This document shows, piece by piece, positions 16,101 through 24,981 of a stretch of DNA of 64,000 nucleotides. A model generated the notes under the pieces. That model did no database searches, was not told where the DNA came from, and was given only the letters and a program-made list of their open reading frames with translations. The stretch is from Actinoallomurus soli (GTDB lineage Bacteria; Actinomycetota; Actinomycetes; Streptosporangiales; Streptosporangiaceae). The translations under genes and the position numbers were made by a program. Where the stretch lies: positions 62,001-126,000 of the forward strand of contig NZ_JAMXMV010000014.1 of assembly GCF_024055715.1 (NCBI RefSeq). The letters run 5' to 3'. How positions within the stretch are numbered: the stretch's first letter is position 1; each line of letters opens with the position of its first letter.

Positions 16101-18774
16101 GGTCCGCATGGGTCAGCTCGGCATGAGCAACCAGCCGTCACACCACATCCCGTACATGTACGACTACGCCGGCGCGCCCTCCAAGACGCAGGCGATCGTG
16201 CGGGAGATCCTGCAGCGCCTCTACGTCGGCAGCGAGATCGGCCAGGGCTACCCGGGTGACGAGGACAACGGCGAGATGTCGTCGTGGTACATCCTCAGCT
16301 CGCTCGGCCTCTACCCGCTGCAGGCCGGCTCGTCCAACTGGGCCATCGGCTCGCCGCAGTTCACCCGGATGACCGTCCACCGCGAGACCGGTGACATCGT
16401 CGTCAACGCGCCGGACAACAGCACGAAGAACGTCTACGTGCAGAGCGTGAAGGTCAACGGGGAGAAGCAGAAGCAGACGTCCATCGACTCGTCCGTGTTC
16501 GCCCACGGCGGCACGATCGACTTCCGGATGGGCCCGAACCCGTCGGCCTGGGGCACCGGCAAGAAGGACGCGCCGCCGTCGCTGACCGAGAAGAACGACG
16601 TGCCGCAGCCGTTGCAGGACGTCACCGGCCCCGGTCTCGGCACCGCGACCGCGACCGGCGGGCAGGACGCGTCGAAGCTGTTCGACGACTCGTCGTCCAC
16701 GCAGATGACCTTCGCCTCCGGCACGCCGCAGGTGACCTGGGTCGTCCACGGCGGCAGGCAGCAGCCGACGTACTACACGCTCACCTCCGGGGCGAGCGCG
16801 GGAGACCCGTCGGACTGGGAGCTGCAGGGCTCCCGGGACGGGATCACCTGGACCACCCTCGACCGGCGCAGCGGCGAGGTGTTCACGTGGCGGAACCAGA
16901 CCCGGCCCTTCAAGATCGACAAGCCGGGTAAGTTCCCGCAGTTCCGTCTGGTCGTGACGAAGACGACCGGTGCCGCGCAGACGAACCTCGCCGAGATCGA
17001 GCTGCTCGCCGGCGGCGACGTCCAGCTCGGTGGCGGCGACATCGCGGTCACCCCCGCGAGCAGCGTGCACGCAACGTCCGGCGTCGCGGTGTCCGCGTCG
17101 CTGGCCTCCGTCACCGGGGGTACCGCGAGCGGCTACCAGGCCACGGTCGACTGGGGTGACGGCTCACCCGCCACCGCGGGCACCGTGACCCTGAGCTCGC
17201 GGGGCGTCTACAGCGTCGGCGGTTCGCACACCTACGCCAAGCCGGGTTACTACCAGGCCAAGGTCACGGTGACCGACGGCACCGGCCAGGGCGTGGCGAC
17301 GGCCGGAGTCGACGTGGCGTACGCGCCGAGCAACAGCCTCACCACGGCGTTCGACACCGTCTGCATCGGTGACGACGGCACTCTGGCGGCCAACTGCGAC
17401 GCCAAGTCGTGGGCGTACTCGCGTGCCGCCCTGGCGGCGGCCGGCGTGACCCAGGGCGAGCGGCACGACGTGCCCGGAACGGCGCTGCACTTCACGCTGC
17501 CGGCGGTTCCCGCCGGACAGCCGGACGACGCGACCGGCAACGGCCGCAAGATCGTGCTCAACCTGCCCGCCGACGCCAAGAGCATCTCGTTCATCGGCGC
17601 CGGTACGCAGGGCAACCAGAGCACGACCGCGACGGCGACGTTCAGCGACGGCAGCACCGCGAACATCCCGATCCAGATGAGCGACTGGACGCTGGGCGGC
17701 AACCCGAACGGCACGCCGTCCTACGGCAACATCATCGTCGCCAAGTCCGCGTACCGACTGCTCGGCACGAGCAAGGACGGCGCGCAGCCGTTCCTGTTCG
17801 CCACCGCGCCGTACCAGGTCCCGGCGGGCAAGACGCTCGTCTCGGTGACCCTCCCGACGCAGACCGGCGACCCCGGCTCGGCGGGCAGGATCCACGTGTT
17901 CGCCATCGCCGACGACGGCACGCCGGCCGCCGCGCTGGCGACCACCGCTCCGAAGGACCAGACGGTCACCGCCGGGCAGGTCCTCTCCGCGGACCTCGGT
18001 TCGGTCAAGGGCGGCGTTCCCGACTCGACGGGCTACCACGCCAGTGTCCAGTGGGGCGACGGCACGGCTCCCGAGGACGTCACGGTCGGCTCGGACGGTG
18101 CGATGAGCGGACAGCACAAGTACGCGCAGGACGGCACGTACACCGTGCACGTCACCGTGTGGGACACGCTGTCGAGCAGCACCGAGACGTTCACCGTGAC
18201 CGTGGGGCGTGCGAAGTCCCAGCCGTCGATCTCGGTGGCGGCGTCGGCCGCCCCCGGTGACCCGATCACCGTCACCGGCCGCGGGTTCGCCGCCGGCGAG
18301 AAGGTGACCGTCAAGCTCGGCACCAGCCCGGTGCGCAGCCTGACGGTCGAGGCCTCGGCGAAGGGTGCGGTGAACACGTCGATAGCGGCGTCGGACGGCG
18401 CCCAGCCCGGCCGGTACTCCGTCACCGCAGCCGGCGCGTCCTCACGGACACCGGCGACGGCGACCGTTCGGGTGACCGAGCAGCCGGTGGCGCGGACGTA
18501 CCGACCGGAGGTGACGTTGTCGACCACCTCGGGGCCGCGCGGCACCGCGATCACGGTCAACGGTTCCGGGTTCGCGCCGAACGAAGCGGTCACGATGAAG
18601 TTCGGCGCCGGCCTCGCCTCCATCACGGTGCGCGCGAACGGCGACGGCGTGATCTCCGGGGCGGTCATCAGCGTCCCGGGGACGGCGAAGCCGGGTGCGA
18701 CGAGCATCACGCTGACCGGCGCTCACTCGGCGGCCCGGGTCAGACTGCCCTTCACGGTCGATGACCGGAACTAG
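13192..18774 (+). CDS. Secreted multidomain GH92 alpha-mannosidase
   Basis: 1860 residues from a TTG at 13192. An ATC codon at 13162 with GAAAGG 9 nt upstream is in frame and would give a fuller signal-peptide N-region, so the annotated start is uncertain. A signal peptide (RRLAAAAALLMPVSLLAI, cleavage near SASAAA) leads to a discoidin-like domain at about 75-215, then the GH92 N-terminal and catalytic parts at about 385-1115 (WDTYRTVWPAYSLLYP, GYADLMTGTSANDALAEA, GYPGDEDNGEMSSWYILSSLGLYP). A second discoidin-like domain (about 1140-1280), two PKD domains (about 1285-1375 and 1580-1665), a beta domain between them, and two IPT/Ig-like repeats follow. GH92 enzymes are calcium-dependent exo-alpha-mannosidases acting on N-glycans or mannan. 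Control by the adjacent LacI protein is probable. Confidence 0.93.
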   Translation: MPLRRLAAAAALLMPVSLLAIAPSASAAAPPGDFSSSFESSDPQPATSTAEVDASGNPIQGNLSGSSPSGLPGSLLGQVSAVTASAENPPNEIAANLKDENPSTKWLAFDPTGWATYQLAKPAAVVKYSLTSANDAPTRDPKDFVLQGSDDGKTWTDLDKRTGQSFSGRFATNVYSFTNTTAYGYYRLNVTANSGDSLVQLADWNISDGSNTQPPATPMVGVVGAGPVSGYNMKPGAGFTGTASLRYSGGAQAAGRAYATDKLFDVNIPVGPKTRLSYKIFPEFTGGDTQYPSTYAAVDLHFTDGSHLSQLSPVDQHGYALTAAGQGASKVLYADQWNAVQSDIGEVAKGKTIDRILLAYDDPQAKASTRFQGWLDDVTVTAEPTPIDGSSLTNYVDTRRGTNASGSFSRGNNLPITALPNDFNFFTPVTDAGSNSWEYAYQQSNNAANLPTLQGLAISHEPSPWMGDRNQMSVMPVPAGGSLTGAPSTRAQAFSHNDEIARPDFYRVAMKNGMAAQMSPTDHGGIMQFTFPSGMATGSLVLYNGTFTIGTDGAFSGWVDNGSGLSAGRSRMFVYGTFDRAPTASTATSATFDTSATHDVTMRIATSFISVDQAHKNLDLEVTGKSFDRIHADATAAWNDRLGRIGVQGATETQLVTLYSNLYRLNLYPNSQSENTGTATAPHWQYASPVSAATGTSTATQTGAKIVDGQIYVNNGFWDTYRTVWPAYSLLYPDIAAKIADGFAQQYRDGGWIARWSSPGYADLMTGTSANDALAEAYLNGVKLPDPLGAYDAIVKDATVASGRSAVGRKGIETGLFLGYTPTSTGESVSWALEGFINDYAIGNMGAALAKDPATPKARRARLEEESEYFLQRARNYVNLFDTKTKFFEGRNAAGTFTAGNPLDWGGVYTETDGWNFAFTAQQDGMGLANLYGGQQALKDKLDQFFATPENADHPGGYGGTIHEMLEARAVRMGQLGMSNQPSHHIPYMYDYAGAPSKTQAIVREILQRLYVGSEIGQGYPGDEDNGEMSSWYILSSLGLYPLQAGSSNWAIGSPQFTRMTVHRETGDIVVNAPDNSTKNVYVQSVKVNGEKQKQTSIDSSVFAHGGTIDFRMGPNPSAWGTGKKDAPPSLTEKNDVPQPLQDVTGPGLGTATATGGQDASKLFDDSSSTQMTFASGTPQVTWVVHGGRQQPTYYTLTSGASAGDPSDWELQGSRDGITWTTLDRRSGEVFTWRNQTRPFKIDKPGKFPQFRLVVTKTTGAAQTNLAEIELLAGGDVQLGGGDIAVTPASSVHATSGVAVSASLASVTGGTASGYQATVDWGDGSPATAGTVTLSSRGVYSVGGSHTYAKPGYYQAKVTVTDGTGQGVATAGVDVAYAPSNSLTTAFDTVCIGDDGTLAANCDAKSWAYSRAALAAAGVTQGERHDVPGTALHFTLPAVPAGQPDDATGNGRKIVLNLPADAKSISFIGAGTQGNQSTTATATFSDGSTANIPIQMSDWTLGGNPNGTPSYGNIIVAKSAYRLLGTSKDGAQPFLFATAPYQVPAGKTLVSVTLPTQTGDPGSAGRIHVFAIADDGTPAAALATTAPKDQTVTAGQVLSADLGSVKGGVPDSTGYHASVQWGDGTAPEDVTVGSDGAMSGQHKYAQDGTYTVHVTVWDTLSSSTETFTVTVGRAKSQPSISVAASAAPGDPITVTGRGFAAGEKVTVKLGTSPVRSLTVEASAKGAVNTSIAASDGAQPGRYSVTAAGASSRTPATATVRVTEQPVARTYRPEVTLSTTSGPRGTAITVNGSGFAPNEAVTMKFGAGLASITVRANGDGVISGAVISVPGTAKPGATSITLTGAHSAARVRLPFTVDDRN

Positions 18775-18790
18775 GCGGAGCTAGTCGAAG

Positions 18791-18831
18791 CCGCCGGTGA
18801 GCGGACCCTGTCCACGGTCGCTCACCGGCGG
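18791..18831. terminator. Bidirectional hairpin terminator
   Basis: CCGCCGGTGAGCG (18791-18803) and CGCTCACCGGCGG (18819-18831) are perfectly complementary over 13 bp with a 15-nt loop and TTTC after the right arm. It separates the convergent GH92 and phosphatase genes. Confidence 0.7.
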
Positions 18832-18833
18832 TT

Positions 18834-20225
18834 TCACGTCTCGTACGACCCGCGAGGCGGCGTCTGACGGTCCGGACGCTGCACGGGGACCGTCTGGGGC
18901 ATCAGCTGAATGGCGCCACCGGGGGTGGCGGGGCGCCACTCGGCGAGCATGATGGTGGCGTCGTCGGCCAGCGGGCCGTCGTGCTCGGCCAGGAGACCGT
19001 GGACGAGGCGGCGCAGCGCCTCCGGCGCGGACATGCCGGCCGCGGCGGTACGGAGGATGGTGTCGGCCAGGCGATCCACCCCGAACAGGTCGCCGTTGCG
19101 GGTGCGCGCCTCGGTCACGCCGTCGGTGTAGCACAGCAGCCGGTCGCCCGGTTGCAGGGTCTCGCGGTGCGTGCGCGGCCGTGTGCCCTCCAGCAGCCCC
19201 ATGGGCGGGTCGGGGGTCCGCGCGAGCTCCTTGATCACTTTGTCCTTGCGGATCAGCAGCGGGGGCGGATGGCCGCAGTTGACCCATCGCAGCAGGCCGG
19301 TCTCCGCCTCCAGCTCCAGCAGCAGGCCGGTCATGAACCGCCACTCCGGGCTGTGCTCGCGGATCGCGCTGTCGGCGACCGTCGCGATCTCGGCCAGGTC
19401 GCCGCCGGCCCGGCGGGTGCTGCGGCAGGAGGCCAGGCCCACGGACGCGACGAGCCCGGCCACCAGGTCATGCCCGGCGGCGTCCAGGATCGTCATGTGG
19501 ACCGCGGTGTCCATCGTGGAGAAGTCATAGGCGTCTCCGCCGAGCCGGTAGGCGGGCTCGGCCGCCGCGGATATCACGACGTCCTTGGTGGCCAGGGTGT
19601 GGCCCGGCATGAACGCCCAGACCATCTCGGCCGACAGCTCCATGCGCTCGCGCCGGCGCAGCCGCGCGAAGCCGTCGCTGTACACGCCGTGGCTGGCCAC
19701 GAGGAGCGCCACCACTCCGGCCAGCAGGTGACACCGTTGCAGCACCTGCTCGTCCAGGTGATCGAGGGCCAGCTCCAGGACGCCGAGCCGTATGGTGCCG
19801 TCCACCAGCGGCAGCCACACCCGATGCCGCCGCACCGGCGCGTCGATCGCGGTCAGATCTCCTGAGGCGTCGCACTCTTCGGCCGTCACCGCGGCCAGTC
19901 TCCGGTAGGCCAGCCCGGCCACCGTGCCCTCGATCCGCACCGTGCCGCGCACGGGCGCGATCACGCCGGCCTCCGGATCACCGACGTCGACCGGAACGTC
20001 GATGGCCGGGTCCGCGTCGCCGTCCGCGCCGCAGGGGAGCGGCACGAGGACCGTCTCCTGCAGGTCGGCCAGGTAGACGACCACCCGTGTGATGCCCAGC
20101 GGCCGGGCCTGGTCCAGCACCACATCGGCGAGCCGGCTCGGCGGGTTGCACCGCGCCTCCCGCAGCATGCCGGCCAGCACCCGTTCACCCACGGACAGAC
20201 CGGCGGAATCACCGACGTTCAACAC
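18834..20225 (-). CDS. SpoIIE/PP2C-type serine phosphatase with N-terminal sensor region
   Basis: 463 residues; the GTG at 20225 lacks a clear ribosome site, so the start may lie further in. Residues about 10-180 look like a degenerate GAF-type sensor. The C-terminal half is the SpoIIE phosphatase domain: YRLGGDAYDFSTMD, MTILDAAGHDLVAG with metal-binding Asp, VNCGHPPPLLI, LLCYTDGVTEARTRNGD and PLADDATIMLAEW. Such proteins usually dephosphorylate anti-anti-sigma factors and so adjust stress sigma factors of the SigB/SigF group. A SigB-type promoter precedes the nearby gas vesicle operon, but no anti-sigma gene is present here, so that link is only suggestive. Confidence 0.9.
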   Translation of the reverse strand: MLNVGDSAGLSVGERVLAGMLREARCNPPSRLADVVLDQARPLGITRVVVYLADLQETVLVPLPCGADGDADPAIDVPVDVGDPEAGVIAPVRGTVRIEGTVAGLAYRRLAAVTAEECDASGDLTAIDAPVRRHRVWLPLVDGTIRLGVLELALDHLDEQVLQRCHLLAGVVALLVASHGVYSDGFARLRRRERMELSAEMVWAFMPGHTLATKDVVISAAAEPAYRLGGDAYDFSTMDTAVHMTILDAAGHDLVAGLVASVGLASCRSTRRAGGDLAEIATVADSAIREHSPEWRFMTGLLLELEAETGLLRWVNCGHPPPLLIRKDKVIKELARTPDPPMGLLEGTRPRTHRETLQPGDRLLCYTDGVTEARTRNGDLFGVDRLADTILRTAAAGMSAPEALRRLVHGLLAEHDGPLADDATIMLAEWRPATPGGAIQLMPQTVPVQRPDRQTPPRGSYET

Positions 20226-20618
20226 GGCCGCCCGGTGCCGCTCCGCGTCAGCGGATCACGGCCGTGGAAGCGGGTGAGAGGACCGACCGGCGCGTGTTCC
20301 GCGTTCCGGCGATCGCGGAGAAGATGTTCGGACACCGGCGACTCCTGCCGACAGGGTCTCCAGGCCGGGAGGCCGCCGTAGCCCTGTCGTCGGCCCGCCG
20401 ACCTGCTCTGACTCCGACACTACGCCCTGCCGCCCGGCGATTTGAGGGCAGCCCACAGGGAGACGGCCACCGCCGTTCTCCCTCCTCTCACCTCGCTTCT
20501 CCGGGCCGCGCCGGGCGGAGGAGCAGTGGTCGTCGTGACGGAACAGAAGGTGGCGATGCCGGAGCGGTCCGGCCTCACCTCCGCCGGAGCGGTCCGGCCT
20601 CACCTCCGCCGGAGCCGC
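20226..20618. other. Intergenic region with a short tandem repeat
   Basis: About 390 bp between two minus-strand genes. Apart from the 25-bp tandem repeat at 20561-20615 I see nothing that I would call a gene; frames here have unnatural composition. Confidence 0.5.
20561..20615. repeat. Two tandem copies of a 25-bp unit
   Basis: The unit at 20561-20585, starting GGAGCGGTCCGGCCTCACCT, is repeated exactly at 20586-20610 and begins a third time. It lies just 3' of the Hsp20 stop codon and may be a slippage product or part of its transcript end. Confidence 0.6.
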
Positions 20619-21284
20619 TCAGCCCTCGGGCCGGATGCCCTCACTCGGCATTCCTCCCGACTCCGTCGCTCCGGTGGCCGGCATGCCCCCGGTGTGGGTG
20701 CCTCCGGCAGGCATGCCGGTGGCCTGTCCTTCGGCCGGCATGCCCGTGGTGTCCATGCCCTCGGCCGGCGTGCCGGTGGTCTCCGCGCCGCCGAGCGGCG
20801 TGCTCGTCGTGCGTCCACCCGTGATCGGGACGCGGTGCCCGTGGGATCGTTGCGCCTTCGGGATGCGCAGGGTCAGCACGCCCTCCTCGAGCTTCGCCTC
20901 GACGTTGTCCTCGTCGACGTCGGACGGCAGCGACGCGTGGTAGTGGAAGCGCCCGATCCGTACGCGCAGCGCGTTGGATCCTTCGGTCTCCTCCCGGACC
21001 TCACCGTTCACGCACAGCTCACGGTCGCGGATGCCGACGTCGATGTCGTCCGGCAGGATGCCCGGCAGCTCGAGCCGGACGACGTAGCCGTCGTCGGTCT
21101 CGTCGATCTCCGCCATGGGCACCCACGGGCGTTCGGCCTCGGCCTCCATCGGCGGCTGGATGAGCCCGGTCATCCGGTTGAGCAGCTCCTGAACGTCCGC
21201 GAAGGGATCCCGGTGCAGCAGTCCGGTCGGCTCCATCCCGTGCAGTCGGCCCCCTCTGCCACGCCGCCTCATCGGCATAGTCAT
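20619..21284 (-). CDS. Hsp20/alpha-crystallin small heat-shock protein with repetitive C-terminus
   Basis: 221 residues from ATG 21284 with GGGGAT upstream. An N-terminal arm with Arg run (MRRRGRGGRLHG) and FADVQELLNRM precedes the alpha-crystallin domain at about 50-145: DDGYVVRLELPGILPDDIDVGI, LCVNGEVRE, FHYHASLPSDVDEDNVEAKLEEGVLTLRIPK. Small heat-shock proteins hold unfolding proteins as ATP-independent oligomers. After the usual end comes a low-complexity tail of about 65 residues made of imperfect TGMPAEG/TGGMPATG units, unusual for the family and perhaps disordered. No HAIR or CIRCE element is visible upstream. It is divergent from the gas vesicle operon. Confidence 0.92.
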   Translation of the reverse strand: MTMPMRRRGRGGRLHGMEPTGLLHRDPFADVQELLNRMTGLIQPPMEAEAERPWVPMAEIDETDDGYVVRLELPGILPDDIDVGIRDRELCVNGEVREETEGSNALRVRIGRFHYHASLPSDVDEDNVEAKLEEGVLTLRIPKAQRSHGHRVPITGGRTTSTPLGGAETTGTPAEGMDTTGMPAEGQATGMPAGGTHTGGMPATGATESGGMPSEGIRPEG

Positions 21285-21747
21285 GACAAATCCCCGTTTT
21301 CGTCGGTATGGGCGCCTTCGTCGGCGTCCACTCTCCCCGTCCGTCGAGGCGGTGGCCTCAGGCCACCGCAACGGCCTCATTGAGCGCCGTACCCGGCCGT
21401 TCTCGGGACCACACGTCGATCGGGCCGCTCGCGGCCGGTCGTCCGCCCCGGTCCGGCCGCTGCTCCCGGCCCCCGACGCGGACTGTCACGCGGCCCTGCG
21501 CAGGCCTTCTCCGCAGGCTCATCCGAGGGCCTCCGGACGGCGCTGAGGCCGCGCTCAGGTCATTGGCCTGCGGGTTTTGTGGACGATGGTAAGGGTAGGG
21601 CGATCGGTAACAGACCTACGTATTGATCGTTTTCACGCTCGAAGTCGGCGATATCGGCAGTAGGGGGGCCGGGGCCGGCGGGTCGGGTCAGGGCGGATGG
21701 GGGCTTGGCGCCCGCTCCGGCTGCGGGCGCCGAAGGGGGACACGATC
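21285..21747. other. Divergent region between Hsp20 gene and gas vesicle operon
   Basis: About 460 bp. It includes the SigB-type promoter candidate at 21574-21598 reading toward the gas vesicle genes and an AT-richer stretch from about 21600 to 21660. I see no gene here. Confidence 0.5.
21574..21598 (+). promoter_or_regulatory. SigB/SigF-type promoter candidate for the gas vesicle operon
   Basis: GTTTT (21574-21578) and GGGTAG (21593-21598) are separated by 14 nt, close to the actinobacterial stress-sigma consensus GTTT-N14-16-GGGTAT. It lies 150 bp before the first gene of the operon. Confidence 0.45.
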
Positions 21748-22425
21748 ATGAAGGACGGACTGCGGATCGCCCTGGCCGTCGGCGCGGGGTATCTCATGGG
21801 CCGCCGGCGCAAGATGAAGCTCGCGCTGACGCTCGCTGCGGCCGGCGCCTCGGGGCGTATCGCCAAGAACCCGGCGAGCCTCGTCAAGCAGGGTACGAAC
21901 CTGCTGAACACCTCGCCCGAGGTCAAGAACCTGACCGATGCCGTGCGCGGCCGCCTCATCGAGGTCGGCAAGGCGGCGGCCGTCACCGCCGCCAGCAGTC
22001 AGATCGACGCGCTCAGCGACCGGCTTCAGCGACGGACCGAATCCCTCCTGCGGCCGCCGCGTACGCCCGGCGGCGCCCGGGAGAGGGAGGAAGAGGAGCC
22101 CTACGAGGAGCGGGACGTCCGCGAGGAGGAGCGCTACGACGAGGAACCGGAGGAACGGCCGAGGCGCCGGCCCACCGCCCTTCGCAGGCCGTCCGCCTTC
22201 CGCCGCCGGCCACGTGCCCACGACGTCGAGGAAGAAGAGAGCGAGCGGCCGCGCGAGGCGCGAGAGTACGCCGAGGACGAGAACGCCCGGCCGCGTGGCG
22301 TGCGGCGCTCGGCCTCCCGCCCCGCGGAGCCGGAGGACGAGTACGAAGAGGAGACCGACCGGCCACGACGGGAGGCTCCGCCGAGCGGGCCGGGGCGGCC
22401 GCCCGTCCGGCGTACGGGGAGGTGA
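21748..22425 (+). CDS. Gas vesicle cluster protein, GvpY-like
   Basis: 225 residues from ATG 21748, with AAGGGGGA about 8 nt upstream; an upstream GTG/ATG frame extension is unlikely. The start, GLRIALAVGAGYLMGRRRKMKLALTLAAAG, resembles small proteins (often mis-annotated as DNA primase) encoded beside Streptomyces gas vesicle genes. Residues 1-30 form one hydrophobic helix; residues about 40-100 are amphipathic (SPEVKNLTDAVRGRLIEVGKAAAVTAASSQIDALSDRL). The last 120 residues are a charged Glu/Arg-rich tail that is probably disordered. It opens the operon, 6 bp before the next gene. The gene letter is assigned by resemblance and position only. Confidence 0.65.
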   Translation: MKDGLRIALAVGAGYLMGRRRKMKLALTLAAAGASGRIAKNPASLVKQGTNLLNTSPEVKNLTDAVRGRLIEVGKAAAVTAASSQIDALSDRLQRRTESLLRPPRTPGGAREREEEEPYEERDVREEERYDEEPEERPRRRPTALRRPSAFRRRPRAHDVEEEESERPREAREYAEDENARPRGVRRSASRPAEPEDEYEEETDRPRREAPPSGPGRPPVRRTGR

Positions 22426-22431
22426 GCGTCG

Positions 22432-23706
22432 ATGACGGACGCGACGCGCTCGGTGACCGATCCACTGAAACGGACCACTGAGGAGCTTCCCGGTGGTGAC
22501 CTGCTGAAAGACCTGCACGCCGACCGGTTGCTCGGCGAGGTGCAGCACCTGCTCGCCGCCATGGGCACCCGTGCCGCGAAGCGTCTGCTCGAACGGGTCG
22601 AGGGAACCGCGGACCGGCTCGGCGACTACTCCGAGAGCGGTGAGGGCGGCCTCCTGTCCGCTCTGACGGGAGGCGCCGGCGGTGGTCTGCTGTCCAGCCT
22701 GGCCAAGGGCGAGGGCGGCGGTCTGCTGTCCGGCCTCGCCAAGGGAGCGGGCGGGGGCGTGCTGTCCGGCCTCGCGAAAGGCGCGGGCGGCGGCGTGCTG
22801 TCCGCCCTGGCCGGCGGGGGAGAGAAGGGATCGCTGAGAGAGCGGCTCGCTCCGGGGTTCGCCGCCGTCAAGGCGTACGCCAAGACGAAGCTGGAACAGA
22901 GGCTGCGCGGGGGCGACAAGGGCGGCAAGGGCAAGAAGATCAAGGTCACCAACATCGTCGAGACACTCGACGTCGGTGCCCCGCTGAGGCTCGTCTACGA
23001 CCAGTGGACCCAGTTCGAGGACTTCCCGTCCTTCATGAAGAAGGTCGAGGACGTCCACCAGGAGAGCGACGAGAAGGTCCGGTGGAAGGCACAGATCTTC
23101 GTGTCGCACCGTAACTGGGAGTCGACGATCATCGAGCAGATCCCCGACAAGCGGATCGTCTGGCGGTCGCGCGGCCCGAAGGGCTACGTGGACGGCGCCG
23201 TGGCCTTCAGCGAGATCGGGCCGGACATGACCCGCATCGCGCTGGTCCTGGAGTACCACCCGCAAGGGCTGTTCGAGCACACCGGGAACCTCTGGCGCGC
23301 CCAGGGACGCCGCGCGCGGCTGGAGTTCAAGCACTTCCGGCGGCACGTCATGACGCAGGCGGTCCTGCGCCCCGACGAGATCGAGGGATGGCGGGGCGAG
23401 ATCCGCGACGGCGAGGTCGTCAAGGACCACGAGACCGCGATGCGCGAGGAGGGGAAGGCCGAAGGCCGGCCGGAGCGAACCGGGCGCGAGGAGGAAGAGC
23501 CGGAGCGCGGGCGCGAAGAGGAGCGCGAGCGCGAGTACGCGGAGGAGTACGAGGGCGAAGAGGAGCCGGAGTACGAGTACGGCGAGGAGGAGCCCGGCGA
23601 GAGCGAGCGCGGGCGCCGCGAGCCCGTGACCTCCGGCAGACGGCGTGGCGACACCGGGCGAGAGGAACGGCCCGAGCGCTCGGGACGCCGCGAGCGCCGC
23701 GGCTGA
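22432..23706 (+). CDS. Gas vesicle cluster SRPBCC-domain protein, GvpZ-like
   Basis: 424 residues from ATG 22432 with GGGGAGGTG upstream. An N-terminal helical region is followed by five 12-residue repeats of the type [12 protein letters not shown] (about residues 70-132), probably a flexible linker. The SRPBCC/START-like domain lies at about 175-320: [38 protein letters not shown] and the [29 protein letters not shown] segment are typical of the polyketide cyclase/dehydrase subgroup. The C-terminal 100 residues are a Glu/Arg/Tyr-rich tail like that of the preceding gene. SRPBCC proteins bind hydrophobic ligands; this one's job in vesicle formation is unknown. Confidence 0.75.
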   Translation: MTDATRSVTDPLKRTTEELPGGDLLKDLHADRLLGEVQHLLAAMGTRAAKRLLERVEGTADRLGDYSESGEGGLLSALTGGAGGGLLSSLAKGEGGGLLSGLAKGAGGGVLSGLAKGAGGGVLSALAGGGEKGSLRERLAPGFAAVKAYAKTKLEQRLRGGDKGGKGKKIKVTNIVETLDVGAPLRLVYDQWTQFEDFPSFMKKVEDVHQESDEKVRWKAQIFVSHRNWESTIIEQIPDKRIVWRSRGPKGYVDGAVAFSEIGPDMTRIALVLEYHPQGLFEHTGNLWRAQGRRARLEFKHFRRHVMTQAVLRPDEIEGWRGEIRDGEVVKDHETAMREEGKAEGRPERTGREEEEPERGREEEREREYAEEYEGEEEPEYEYGEEEPGESERGRREPVTSGRRRGDTGREERPERSGRRERRG

Positions 23707-23789
23707 CCGGCGGAGGCTCCGGCCGACCGGCGGAACCACTGGCTACCGACGGAACCACGGGCTTACCGACGGAACCACGGGGGGGGACC

Positions 23790-24191
23790 ATGACCACGGC
23801 AGTACAGCCGGCGGGTGGGGGTGGGCTCGGACGCCCATCGGGCGGCGGCCTGGCCGACGTCATCGACACGATCCTGGACAAGGGGCTCGTCATCGACGCC
23901 TACGTCCGGGTGTCGCTGGTCGGCATCGAGGTGCTGGCCATCGACGCGCGCATCGTCGTCGCCAGCGTCGATACGTACCTGCAGTTCGCGGAGGCGGCCA
24001 ACCGTCTCGACCTGACCCAGACCGAGGAGCAGGGGATCCCCGGTCTGATGAGGGACCTGCAGGAGGGCGGTGCCAAGTACAAGACGCGGGGTGCCATCGA
24101 GGGCGTCGGTGAGAAGCTCCGCGAGTTCGTGGGCATGGACGACGCCGAGCGGGCGGTGCCGCGTCGGCGGCACCGATCGGGGGAGGAGTGA
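23790..24191 (+). CDS. gvpA: Gas vesicle major structural protein GvpA
   Basis: 133 residues from ATG 23790, with a G-rich ribosome site (seven G) 4 nt upstream. [53 protein letters not shown] is the hallmark GvpA fold: a short helix, a beta hairpin and a second helix, which polymerises into the ribbed protein shell. The protein is longer than cyanobacterial GvpA (about 70 residues) because of a C-terminal extension, as is usual in actinobacteria. It is the third gene of the operon, and gvpF follows after 1 bp. Confidence 0.95.
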   Translation: MTTAVQPAGGGGLGRPSGGGLADVIDTILDKGLVIDAYVRVSLVGIEVLAIDARIVVASVDTYLQFAEAANRLDLTQTEEQGIPGLMRDLQEGGAKYKTRGAIEGVGEKLREFVGMDDAERAVPRRRHRSGEE

Positions 24192-24192
24192 G

Positions 24193-24978
24193 ATGACGGC
24201 ACCTGGACGGACCCGCCCGGCCCAGGGGGCGCGGGAGAAGGGCTGTTACGTGTACGGCATCCTGCCGGGAGACGTGGAGCTGACCCCCGACGCCCGCGGG
24301 CTGCGAGATCACGAGGTCGACCTGGTACGCCACGGGGACATCGCGGCGCTCGTCAGCGACATCGACCTGGGCGGCCCGATCGGCCGGCCGGAGGACCTCA
24401 CCGCGCACGAGCGGCTCCTGGACGCAGCCGCCGTGGAGGTCCCCGTCCTGCCGATGCGGTTCGGCGCGGTCCTCACGAGCCGGGAGGCGGTGGAGCGGGA
24501 ACTGCTGGCCGCCAACCACGACCAGTTCCTCGCCGCCCTGGACGAGATCGAAGGGCGGGTCGAGTACATCCTGAAGGGGCGCTATGACGAGCGCGCCGTG
24601 CTCCGGGAGATCATGTCGGAGAATCCGGACGCCGCGCGCCTGCTGGAGCAGATCCGCGACCGTCCGGAGGAGCTCACCCGCGATGCCCGGATCCGGCTCG
24701 GGGAGTTCATCAACCAGGCGATCTCCGCCAAGCGCGACGCCGACACCCAGGGGGCGGCCCAGGCGCTCTCGGAGTACGCGCAGGCGAGCGTCCCGCGGCG
24801 GCCGACCCATCCCGAGGACGCCGTCCAGGTGGCCTTCCTCGTCGAGACGGACCGGCGGTCCGAGTTCGAGAAGGCCGTGGCGAAGATCGCCGAGGAGTGG
24901 CAGGGGCGGGTCGACCTCCGCCTGCTCGGCCCGACGGCGCCGTACGACTTCGTCATCACACCGAGTACGGGGGCCTGA
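24193..24978 (+). CDS. gvpF: Gas vesicle protein GvpF
   Basis: 261 residues from ATG 24193, with GGGGAGGAG just before the end of gvpA. The GvpF/L family opening GCYVYGILPGDVEL, LVSDIDLGGPIGRPEDLTAHERLL, VPVLPMRFGAVL and the final LRLLGPTAPYDFV are all present. GvpF is a conserved assembly factor that in solved relatives has two ferredoxin-like domains and sits at the gas-facing side of the growing shell. It differs from the second family member at 26123 in lacking that protein's long insert. Spacing to gvpG is 3 bp. Confidence 0.93.
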   Translation: MTAPGRTRPAQGAREKGCYVYGILPGDVELTPDARGLRDHEVDLVRHGDIAALVSDIDLGGPIGRPEDLTAHERLLDAAAVEVPVLPMRFGAVLTSREAVERELLAANHDQFLAALDEIEGRVEYILKGRYDERAVLREIMSENPDAARLLEQIRDRPEELTRDARIRLGEFINQAISAKRDADTQGAAQALSEYAQASVPRRPTHPEDAVQVAFLVETDRRSEFEKAVAKIAEEWQGRVDLRLLGPTAPYDFVITPSTGA

Positions 24979-24981
24979 GCC

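Noticed and set aside
20256-20603. 115-residue minus-strand frame between phosphatase and Hsp20 genes
   Set aside because: Unnatural composition and no start signal; the region carries a tandem repeat.
21688-23739. 683-residue minus-strand frame over the gas vesicle genes
   Set aside because: Leu/Arg/Pro-rich antisense of two genes with low-complexity tails; no family features.
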